From Hemileia vastatrix (Eukaryota; Basidiomycota; Pucciniomycetes; Pucciniales; Zaghouaniaceae): a stretch of DNA of 64,000 nucleotides. The stretch lies in the NCBI GenBank assembly GCA_030280995.1, contig JASXTE010000004.1, positions 41,164,797-41,228,796 on the forward strand. The letters are read 5' to 3'. Positions within the stretch are counted from its first letter, which is position 1. The number at the start of each line of letters is the position of its first letter. This document shows positions 46,196-55,241 of the stretch, piece by piece. The position numbers and the translations under genes were made by a program. The notes beneath the pieces are model-generated. The model worked only from the letters and a program-made list of their open reading frames with translations, had not been told where the DNA came from and made no database searches.

Positions 46196-46679
46196 TGATA
46201 AGATAAGATTGCAGGTAAGCAATGAATTAGACAAGATAAGTGGACAATGGACAAGGTGGACACAGGACAAGTGAGGAGTGGACAAATAAGTGGATAAGTG
46301 TACTAAAGGAAGTTACCTGATAAGATAAGATTGCAGTTAAGCAATGACTTAGACAAGATAAGTGGACAATGGACAAGGTGGACACGGGACAAGTGAGGAG
46401 TGGACAAATAAGTGGACAAGTGGACTGAAGGCTTAGGGAGAAAGAGTTGGACGTTAATATAGAAAAGTAGAGTGAGTAAAATAAAGTATAAAATAGAGAA
46501 AAAAAAGTGGATGCAGAATAGGTAGGAAGTTCCGCATCCACTTATAGAAAGAGTATATCATTAAGTTAGGTTAAACAAAAAGAAAAAGTGCTAATAGGTC
46601 TAGTATGTTATCTATGTCTATATCTAATAATGAATATATGCTTAAGAGAATATGTATTTAGCTCTATCTAATATTGACA
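46196..46679 (-). repeat. 5' LTR of copia-B with tandem 121-bp unit
   Basis: Two full tandem units (46196 and 46318) precede a unique part shared with 41617-42080, including GGTAGGAAGTTCCGCATCCA. In both LTRs GTGGATGCGGA and TCCGCATCCAC form an inverted repeat around 46510-46545 (here GTGGATGCAGA, one change). Confidence 0.9.
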
Positions 46680-46927
46680 TATGGCTCAAGCACCTACTTC
46701 AGGATCTCAATCTCAAGAAATATCAAATTTCCTCACCTGTGAGAGTTTATAACAATAATCAAGGATGCATTTACTTAAGCAAAAATCCACTCTACCATGC
46801 CTGCACAAAACACCTGGACATCCAACTCCATTGGATTTGGGAACAGGTCAACAATCTTATATTTGAAATTCCTTACGTACCGACAGATGCAATGCCATCA
46901 GACATGCTCACAAAAGCTCTCAATTGA
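46680..46927 (+). pseudogene. copia-A RNase H, C-terminal part
   Basis: Continuation of the frame broken at 41616: LKHLLQDLNLKKYQ, VYNNNQGCIYLSKNPLYH, TKHLDIQLHWIWEQV, DAMPSDMLTKALN and TGA. These are standard C-terminal motifs of copia RNase H. It follows directly on the copia-B target duplication. Confidence 0.9.
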
Positions 46928-46990
46928 GTGAAATTGAAGGCTCGCCTTGTCAAACTACACATCCATGATGAATTACTCAGCAGAAGAGTG

Positions 46991-47639
46991 TGTCAGAATT
47001 TGGAGATGTGTGCTTCCTAACTCATCAAACATTATTTCAACATCTCCAATCCCTTTTATCTAGATATTATTTACTTGTTCGTAAAGCCATAAATTTATTA
47101 GCATATATATAATGATGTTAGGTCTTGAGATAGGTCAATATTAATGATAGTTATATAAGTACTAGTGATATAGATCTGTATTCCCTATTGATTTCTTTCT
47201 CAAAACATTAATCAATCGTCATTCTGACATCTGCCTCATTGTTACTGAATTTTAATTGCAACACTTCATTATGCTCGTGTCCAGGTATTACTGTCTTCTG
47301 TTTCCTTCTAATCTGATTTTCTTTCTCTCCTGTCCCAAGGTTGGCTCTCTATGAATTGCTAACTTTCAAGGACTTAATAACTTATTGAGTCTAATTATTA
47401 AATATAAAAGGTCAGAAGTGTTCTCTGTGTTAATCATGTACCTAGTCTTCAGTATTTACCCCTTTAATTGATTTCTTTCTCAAAAAATTAATCAATTGTC
47501 ATTCTGACATCTGCCTCATTGTTACTGAATTTTCATCACAACACTTCATTATGCTTGTGTCCAGGTTGGCTCTCTATGCATCACCAAATTTCAAGGACTT
47601 AATAACTGATTGAGTCTAATTATTAAATATAAAAGTCCA
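46991..47639 (+). repeat. 3' LTR of copia-A
   Basis: 649 bp, starts TGTCAGAATTTGG, same internal 85-bp duplication as the 5' LTR. Scattered substitutions from its partner. Confidence 0.85.
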
Positions 47640-47649
47640 TAAATCAAAA

Positions 47650-48420
47650 TAAATAATCCCTTTAGAATCTTTTAACATCATTATCAAAGCTTTGAATCAA
47701 AATTCTTCTCTTCATTAAATCTTCAGTATTATTAGCAGGAGTTTCCTGAAAATAAGTTAAAAATTTATGCTTCACATGATCACAAAAATCAAGAAAGAGA
47801 TATCTATGAAACTTAGGGAAATGATTAATGTAATCATTCTGCACCTGGCCAACATCATCTGTATTTGTGATTTCAATAGTTTAAGAGTTGGAAGAGAGAA
47901 TGATTGGATTTGGAATTATTAGGAGAATTATTAAGTTAAAATTAAAGACTAACTTTTTGAGCCAGGAAATAATGTTTTAGAAAAAATGAAAGGAGAAACT
48001 GACATAATAAGATTAGGATCTTGATATTGAGGAGGAAGCTCAGGATTAGGATTCTTAGATAAAGAAGCTGTTTTGGCCTTTATATTACAAAAGAAGGTGT
48101 GAATTTTGGATAATCTCTTTTTAGGAACAGTAGGATTGGGAAGAGCCGATTTTCTAGTATAGAAGTTAGTTCTGGAAGGTATAATTTGACAATTACACTT
48201 GATTTTCTTAAGCCTGCAAAGATCACAGGCAGTTCTTCCATGTAGACCAGGGTTAGAAAGCAGACAAGGAACCTGGTATTTGGCCCAAAGTTCACATGGG
48301 ACAGTGAGGTATTTTGATGAAATATTGATGATAATACTGATTTAAAAGTAAAAATGTTGAAATATTCAGAGCTAGTTAAGTAAATTGGTTGAAGAGGATT
48401 AAGATAGGATGAATATGTGT
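47650..48420 (-). pseudogene. gypsy-1 antisense gene 2 with Cys cluster
   Basis: Reading leftward from the 3' LTR, frames give EECPHSLNLHN, then PLQPIYLTSSEYFNIFTFKS, a PCELWAKYQVPC segment and RTACDLCRLKKIKCNCQ. The last is a C-x2-C-x6-C as in fungal Zn(II)2Cys6 clusters. A tail contains KNPNPELPPQYQDP. After a stop and frame change come GQVQNDYINHFPKFHRYL and a helical part ending SFDNDVKRF, next to copia-A. The layout (Cys pair, spacer, C-x2-C-x6-C, Pro-rich tail) resembles antisense gene 1. The start cannot be fixed. Gypsy-2 keeps only its first codons and the FDNDV region. Function unknown. Confidence 0.5.
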
Positions 48421-48473
48421 TTGATCAATTATGCAAATTTAAAGAATGGGGACATTCTTCATTGGAGGGATGA

Positions 48474-49555
48474 TGTGGTAGTCTAAAGTTTAGTAGGGCA
48501 CTTAAGTTTATTATATAAGGGTTTTAAGGGGTTTTTACTGGGATTGGAAAGGCCAATCTAATTTTAAAATGGTCATATTAAAGAAATTGAGTATTAAAAG
48601 TGGTTAAAAAGGGTAAATTATATGGGTCAATATTTAACAAATAATTACCAGAAGCAAAATTCAAGCATAAGTTTGAAAGTAATGGAAATTAAAGTCAGGA
48701 GTCTCACAAACCTTTGGGAGATTTTGTAGAATTTTCACTATTTTTCTTCTATTTTTAATAATTTTATAAAGTATTTTTGGTTATTTTTTGATTTTTCATA
48801 ATTTACTTAACTTTAATAATTTTTTACTAGGTGAATAGGGCTGCGCAGATTACAAAAATTACGATTGATCATAAAAGAGAAGTAGCTATATCATCTGTCA
48901 TTTTTCTAGATTTTTTATTAATCTTTTAAAGGTTCTAATTGAGTCGGCAAGTCTGTACCAGCTCTGTACAAACTCTGGTGATCTCCAGACAAGCTCCGGA
49001 ATTCTCCAGTTAATGAAAGTAGAACTTGTGACATACTATGCATATAAAACATGTAAAATCAAAACTATATAGAGGAGAGAGCTAGATAAATAAAGAAAAC
49101 CAACCACAACAACACATATTATAACAATCATTTATTATTTTCATAACTAATTATAAAATTGTAATGCCCTTATAAATGTAACACTTTTACATAACAATTA
49201 ATTAATTTCAATCATCATCACATATAATAACATATAGGGTACCGTTTTAAAGGTCTCATCACCAGGGATCAGATTTTAAAAACAAAATCTCAAAAAAAAA
49301 ATTTTGAAATAATTTAAATAAATTTTCTGAATACAGCTTCACTGTTATGTTTCTCAACCTCATTATAAAGAACACTGATTCTACATCTCAACACCGTTAA
49401 TAACAAATAGTTTATTGGTAATTTCTTATCTAGTAGAGATTATAGCTTATTTAATCATGAAGTCATTATTTACTTAAAGGGACAGGGTTCTCTTTGGTTT
49501 ATCCAAGTCTCTTGGATTCTGCTTTCAGCAAGGCGACTGTAAGAGTATTTCTACA
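48474..49555 (+). repeat. 3' LTR of gypsy-1
   Basis: 1082 bp; starts TGTGGTAGTCTAAAGTTTAG, ends TATTTCTACA, followed by ACAT. It differs from the 5' LTR by many substitutions and small indels. Confidence 0.9.
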
Positions 49556-50450
49556 ACATCACAGACAAACTGCACTGAAATTGAATATTTTTTTAGTGAG
49601 TAGGAATCACAAGTACTCTAAAAAAATATAAACATAAATTTTCTTACAATAGAGGAAAGAATATTCATCTTTAGATGGATTTTTTTCTTAAAGAAATAGC
49701 TGTCCCATCAATAAAACCTTTACAGCTAAGAAAGCCTTCAGTGTACATTACCTGGGAAGACTTAATTCTTTTTTGGGATGAAGGCCATGAAAGTAACTGG
49801 GATATGAGTAATAGGAAAGAATTAATTGATTGGTGTGTGTAAAAACTGACTTTTCCATAACCTATGGGTGAAAATAATTTTTGAATGTCACATACCTGCT
49901 CCATTTCCATCAGAGCCAGAGTGGCACATTGCTACAGTAAGTTGGGTGGATGGATGCTGCTGTTTATTGTAAGACTTATTTCTGGAAAAAAGGGATCTAG
50001 CTATATGAGTTTGTAAATTTTTAAGAAACAAATAATTGAAAGTGCAAAAAAGCTATTTAAAATATGTCAATGGGATATTAAAAATAGTGCCAAGCTCATA
50101 GCAGGGATTGTGGAAAATGTAAGGTCTCCTTGAAACTATGTAGCACGTTTTAAAGAGATATGTAATAAAAAGAAAATTTCATTCCATATCAAATTCTATC
50201 ACAAAAGGTACTCATAAAACAAGGGCAATAGCATTCCTACTTTGTAGAAGTGTTTGATGGGTGAAGGATGTCTTATGGATTTTTTTTTGATGGAGAATGA
50301 GGTTAACAAGAAAACAAGCTGGCAATGTGGATGATGAGGAAATTATGAATTGAGTGACACACCTCCAGATTTGAGTGGGGATTATAGATATAATTTCTTC
50401 TTGGTGATTTGAAGAATACAAAATGATGAATGTAGCAGATGCAAGTGATA
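49556..50450 (-). pseudogene. Harbinger-like transposase relic, right half of the element split by gypsy-1
   Basis: The 49671-49910 frame contains SQVMYTEGFLSCKGFIDGTAI, matching SQVMQVEGFPGCIGFVDGTAI of the copy at 9572-10300, with the first catalytic Asp. Preceding sequence (ADVCDIQKLFSPIGYGKV) fits the same protein with substitutions. Upstream, 50212-50421 is open and may be the degraded N-terminal half. Frameshifts are numerous. With the Myb-like relic at 13384-13720 on the other side of gypsy-1 it forms the usual convergent gene pair. Confidence 0.55.
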
Positions 50451-50879
50451 AAATATTTATATATTTTGCCTATTTTATACACACATGTGAGAAAGTATTT
50501 AAACTGAAAGATTAGAGCTTTTTACCAGAACTACTACATCATTCAGTTACTAAATTCAAGCAATGAAAGAAAAGAAATTTGAACCAATTAATAATAACTA
50601 TTGAAATATGGACATACAAATAGAATTGGGGCTGTAAGATTAATGTTTTCTGAACCATCAAAAACAAATGGGATTTTTTATTTTGTACAATCTCACTGAA
50701 ACGAGGGGCATGAATGAGTACAAAGCTAAGTAGGATTTTAATAAAAAATTACTGAGATGGCTTAAAATCCTTGATTGTTTCAATTGAAAGGAATGTGATA
50801 AGGTGCATTCAATTTTTTATTTAATCATTCTCTTTCTTATCTTGTACTCCAGTTTGACCTTGATTCCTCAAAATTGTAC
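50451..50879. other. no gene seen
   Basis: AT-rich sequence, possibly the remaining right end of the split Harbinger-like relic. No terminal repeat recognised. Confidence 0.5.
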
Positions 50880-50887
50880 TATTTAAT

Positions 50888-51144
50888 GGGAGGCCTTGAA
50901 GGGACCACCATTCTATTTTTAGTCTCATTTTACCATTTTTACCTTAACCAGCTACCAGAACAATAACACTAACTTCAAAAATGAGGAAAAGTCATGATAA
51001 TCTAATGCTAACCTTTACAGCAGGAAAAAAAATGGTAATCTAACACTATCATCAGTGAAGAGGTGTCATAAGCAAGAGATACTGCTAACTTAATAGGTAA
51101 AAATTCTGATTCAGTTCAAAAAGGTGGTCACTTCAAGGCCTCCC
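50888..51144. mobile_element. MITE with 8-bp target duplication (hAT-like)
   Basis: The 22-bp inverted ends are GGGAGGCCTTGAAGGGACC on the left and GGGAGGCCTTGAAGTGACC on the right read inward. TATTTAAT is duplicated at 50880-50887 and 51145-51152. An 8-bp duplication points to hAT or a related superfamily. No ORF. Confidence 0.8.
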
Positions 51145-51152
51145 TATTTAAT

Positions 51153-51417
51153 TTTGAGAAGTAAGTCACCAAAAAAAAAAAAGACTAATATATTTTATCT
51201 TCAGTTCTCATCATTTTTATACATTTTAGACTGTATGTATATCTTTATGAGGAAGGTAACTTAAGTATCTGAGGTCATTCCATGGTTCAGCCAAAAACCA
51301 TAGACTTAACTCAAACGGGGACCAAAAAAAAAAACCAACTTGTTATCTAATGCTTGATTTTTTTTTTTTTTTGACTCCTATGATTAACCTTCAGACAACC
51401 CACAACAAACAATATAT
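51153..51417. other. spacer with A and T homopolymer runs
   Basis: A12 near 51169, A10 near 51326 and T15 near 51360, in sequence without genes. Confidence 0.6.
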
Positions 51418-51630
51418 CACCATACAAAATAAAATGGCACCTGCTAGCAGGTGCCTATCCTTATATTCAGTTTTGATTTAAGAGTAAATATGATTTGATG
51501 TTGTACAAGATAGTGTGCTCGTTGTTCAGTGTGCAGTCTTTCCAGAAGAATTACAGCTGAGCTAAAATCGGGTTAAGTCAAAGATAAGGATTGGCACCTG
51601 CTATCAGGTGCCCATGTTTTTTTTCTGGTG
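51418..51630. mobile_element. CACTA-like MITE, 213 bp
   Basis: Ends are CACCATACAAAAT and, inward from the right, CACCAGAAAAAAAAC, with palindromes CACCTGCTAGCAGGTG and CACCTGCTATCAGGTG. The 3-bp duplication TAT lies at 51415-51417 and 51631-51633. A (TA)n run follows. Confidence 0.8.
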
Positions 51631-51679
51631 TATATATATATATATATATATTTTAAAAATAATTTTTTCACATTTTATT

Positions 51680-52492
51680 TGTCACCGGACGACCTATGCA
51701 CAAGGTCAAGGGTGTTCCTGGAAGTGATATGGAGGGAGGAGTTTAGAAACTTCTTTGAGGCACAGAGGAAATGTTCGAGGAAGTGATTCGAAGATGACTC
51801 AAAGGAAGAGCTACTGCTTTGAGATATGTTGGAGAAGAATTCTAATATAAGTTAAGGGTAATATTAATATTCTTAAGATCTCACAAAGGGTTGGAAACTC
51901 AATAATCAAAGATTTAGGATTGAGAAATGATTACTGAGAAAATAAGGAAAGATACAATAATAATGATTTAACCTGGGGCTTTACCACTATTTACTATATA
52001 TATGTTTTTTTTATAATTTAATTCTAAAGAATGTCGAACCAAAACCCAACCCCTTTTATATCCTTTACTCCTCCTCGCATTGACCTCATACCCATCCACT
52101 ATTCCACACACCACAGACCATTAAAAAATACACCCGTTACACCTGGACCCTCCTCACTAACATCCGTCAACCCTTTAATCCTCCACTAACCGTTCCGTCC
52201 ATGCTCACTACCCCTTTTAATAATCCACAGATACTTAATAAACCTTTTAGCGGACTATTACATTGACTATTGCGCTGTGCGTTGCTTATTGAGGAAAAGA
52301 CTAAGACACACTATTGAGAGATTGACTAATTTAGATTTAGAGTTTAGACTAGCAAGGTTGAATAGTGAGTACACAAAGGAAAGTCGCAGTTGCTATGTAG
52401 AATTGCTTTCTGCGCTTTGAGTATGGATTTAGACCTCTGTATTATTGATTTAATTAGCTGCTTTTGCCTCAAGTGTCACGTGGCGCGTGACA
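51680..52492. repeat. solo LTR, 813 bp
   Basis: It starts TGTCACCGGACG and ends GGCGCGTGACA, with TTATT duplicated at 51675-51679 and 52493-52497. No internal retrotransposon sequence. The ends form TGTCAC / GTGACA. It contains a CCAAAACCCAACCCCTTTT tract similar to one at 23182. Presumably left by recombination between the two LTRs of a former element. Confidence 0.85.
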
Positions 52493-52543
52493 TTATTTCT
52501 AGAAATTCTTAATTTTGGGAGAATTAATTTCAAGGATTCACTA

Positions 52544-52744
52544 GGGGGTATCAAAGTTAGAAAGTTGTAATTATTTAAAAGGTATTTCAAAACATAAAAA
52601 GAAAGCCATAAACTTGACATTAATTCTCAGTAAAAAGGTGTTTTTGGGGCACAATATGGCCTAATTTTAAAAATCATCATGGTTGATTTGGTGGAAAAAA
52701 GAGGTATTGTGAAATGGAAGATTTCTAATTTTGATACCCCCCCC
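52544..52744. mobile_element. small MITE with GGGGGTATC ends
   Basis: The left end GGGGGTATCAAAGTTAGAAA and the right end read inward GGGGGGTATCAAAATTAGAAA flank a 200-bp AT-rich core. Both ends adjoin TA. It shares its terminus with the Harbinger-like element at 61468 and the fragment at 4614, so that family probably mobilised it. Confidence 0.65.
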
Positions 52745-52827
52745 TATTATGGAGAAAATGATTATAATGGAATGTTGAATAAATGGAACTTACATAAAAT
52801 GAATTATCAAAGTTAGTACACAACATA

Positions 52828-53714
52828 CACCACGCAATATGGGGGGCGGACTTGCTAGCAAGTCCGCAACCTTGAACCCTAATTCATATCTTTTTGAGCA
52901 CACATTGAGGAAGTGATGAAACCATCATGAAGAAGTATTGAATTTACTTTGAACACACCTTGAAGCTCATGTGAACACAAATGGGGCTACAAGGGCTGGA
53001 AAGGCTGGAGAGAGGGGTGAGGAAGGGTGTATGGGGTAGCGAAAAGGTTGGGAAAGAGTTGGAAGGGAAGATTAAGGGTTCCGAGGCATTTTAAATGAAG
53101 AAAAGGGTCTGGGAGAGGTTGAGAGGGGTGAAATGGGGATCAAAAGAGGATGGCATACAATGGGGCTGGGAGGATAGCGAAAGGCATGGGAAGGGAAGAC
53201 AAGCATGTGTTGATAGAATTGAAAGGGATGGAGATTGGTGCAAACAGAGTGTGAAAATAGGAGGATGAACTCTGTTCTTCGGGCGAAGAACAGAGTTCAC
53301 TTCCATAAAATATTAGCTGAAACATAGTTTTCAATTCTGTAAAAACAGTTGTAAGTAATAGAAAAAGTCACTGATTTTTTTTATATGTAATCTGAAATTT
53401 TTTAATAAAATTATTGTATTTAAGAATTGCAATATTGTCAATCAATTTTTATTGATCAAATTAATTTAATAAAGTATTATTTTAATAAGCTGTTTCAAAA
53501 AATACTTTGCATTGAGTAGACTCATGGAATGATTTTTTCTGGCTTCCATTCAGTCATCCTCACACTTTCACTATGTTTTCAATATAGATCCATTGTTATT
53601 TGTGTGATACTTCAAGTGAAAGTTCAGTATTACTTCAGTCTGAGTTCCATCTGATTTCCATCTGACTTCAAGTTGCGGACTTGCTAGCAAGTCCTCCCCC
53701 TATATTGCGTGGTG
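52828..53714. mobile_element. CACTA-like MITE, 887 bp
   Basis: Same length as, and nearly identical to, 15391-16277, with perfect CACCACGCAATAT ends and the GGACTTGCTAGCAAGTCC palindrome. The 3-bp duplication ATA lies at 52825-52827 and 53715-53717. Internal perfect hairpin at 53267-53298. The small frames on its minus strand are conserved only because the DNA is. Confidence 0.88.
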
Positions 53715-53717
53715 ATA

Positions 53718-55241
53718 TATACACTGCAGGCCAAACTGTGTCACGTTAGTATTTCAAGTGGCAATGTCCCACAATGAAATATGACACAGTGTGAGAGTCC
53801 CATGTCACGCACAAGTTACGTGACATGAAATCACGCAACTGTCTCGCAGTACATATTATACATCACCCACACACCGCACAACTCAATTACGGCCCCCCTA
53901 CAAGCAACATGCGTGACATGTGCAAGATCAGTTGTCCCGTTTTATTACAAGATATCCTTGTCTCTGTCATTTTGCTTGCAACACATTACCACTCAAAACG
54001 TCAACGTGACATAACGTTGCCCACAGTGAATGTTGATATTGCTTTAATTATGCAGCCTATCTTGGATTGATTTACTATTCTCCCTACATTTCAGTGATTG
54101 ATTTTGGACTTTTAAAAAATGGCTCAAGATGATGATGAACTCACAAATGGACCCAAAAATTTCAGAAAAAATAAAAATAAAAATAAAAATAAAAATAAAA
54201 ACATATATATATATATATATTGAGCATGGTCAATTTGGTAGTAGTGACATCATCAAGTTTAGTGACCGACTCAAAAGCCTTTCTTGTAAACCATATCAAG
54301 TACCTACCAGTTGGCCTTAAAAAAAAAAAAGACAATGAGGCTCTCGACTGAAAATTCATGACTTTAATAAAGATGAAATGGGGATAAGAAAGAAAAGTGT
54401 ATTAAATTACGGCACATCAGCAAGGAAGAAAGTAAACTCAGAGTTTCCTATTGTTTGCTGGAAGTTTATTAGAAGAATCATTGTGGTCCGTTCTTCTATG
54501 GCTTGAGGGTGCATGTTTTTTCAACTTCACCATGATTTCAAGGCAAACTCTCTTTTGGTCATTCTGATTGAACCTCTCACATACATGTCACATACTTTTC
54601 ATGATTAGTGTCGTTTTTTCTTTTTTCTTTTTTCTTTGCTATTTTTTTTTTCTCTCTCTTTTCTCTCCTTTTCTATCTTTATTCGTGTTTACTATATTAG
54701 GATTCTTAAGTTGAATTTACTTTCGAAAAAAATCATTAGTTTGGGAAGATAATTTTAAAATATAATGAATGGATCAGATTGAACCTCCAAAGAAAAACTG
54801 ACCAAGCTATAGCTACTTCAATCCAACATTTGATTTTTACTGATGATTGTGATATCTCAATCAAATTCTTTGCTACCATTGGAGAAACCATCCTCTGAGA
54901 GATAAAAATTAGAAGAATTTAGCATCACTTTTTTTGAAAATAAGTTAGTTAGTTATGGACGTGATAGTGGAGGCCTTTTAATTTTTCGTCTATTGATCTA
55001 TATAGAGCAGGCATTTCATACAAAAAAAGACGCAACGAAATATTTGAAAAAAGAGAACAAGGAAGAGTAGAGCAGCCAGAAAGATGAATCATGTGGAGAT
55101 GATAGCCATTGTAAGAAAGAGAGCATTAGAAGATGAGAAATGAAGGTGTGTTGAAGTGAAGAACTATTCGAGTTGATGGACACCGTGAGCCATATATCAG
55201 CGCTCGAAGGAGCACCACGCAGATGATCATCAGTAACGACG
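53718..55241. other. upstream region of the WDR59-like gene
   Basis: 53740-54010 has several TGTCACG / CGTGACA strings like the solo LTR ends, suggesting LTR debris. 54167-54222 holds (AAAAT)n and (AT)n tracts. 54600-54670 is a pyrimidine tract (CTTTTT, CTCTCT). No further gene was recognised. The promoter presumably lies in the last few hundred bases, but no core element stands out. Confidence 0.55.

Larger units (their letters stand above)
41617..46679 (-). mobile_element. copia-B: Ty1/copia retrotransposon inside copia-A
   Basis: LTRs at 41617-42080 and 46196-46679 (TGATAAG...TTGACA). The 5-bp target duplication TATGG lies at 41612-41616 and 46680-46684. Joining the flanks restores the copia-A RNase H frame (ELIW then LKHLL). 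About 5.06 kb, transcribed from right to left. Gag and pol are each interrupted by few stops and a frameshift, so this is a fairly young copy. Confidence 0.93.
25896..47639 (+). mobile_element. copia-A: Ty1/copia retrotransposon inside gypsy-1, split twice
   Basis: LTRs at 25896-26560 and 46991-47639 start TGTCA and end GTCCA. The coding sequence runs gag (26573-27079), then gag end to RNase H (38314-41616), then the last RNase H part (46680-46927). Gypsy-2 and copia-B occupy the gaps. I could not find a perfect target duplication (TATCA on the left; AATCA occurs two bases beyond the assigned right end). It is about 5.4 kb without insertions. Confidence 0.85.
14086..49555 (+). mobile_element. 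gypsy-1: Ty3/gypsy LTR retrotransposon, host of the nest
   Basis: LTRs at 14086-15153 and 48474-49555 start TGTGGTAG and end TTTCTACA. The 4-bp sequence ACAT is duplicated at 14082-14085 and 49556-49559. The internal part holds a decayed gag-pol, a long 3' non-coding part with antisense ORFs, two CACTA-like MITEs, and the whole of copia-A with its own insertions. The element itself would be about 12.6 kb without the nested insertions. A purine tract ATTGGAGGGATGA precedes the 3' LTR. Confidence 0.9.

Noticed and set aside
14086..49555. RIP-type mutation as cause of the many stop codons
   Set aside because: Some stops are C-to-T changes (CAG to TAG, CGA to TGA), but others are not (GAA to TAA, TCA to TGA), and no dinucleotide bias could be established by eye; true RIP is not expected in rusts.
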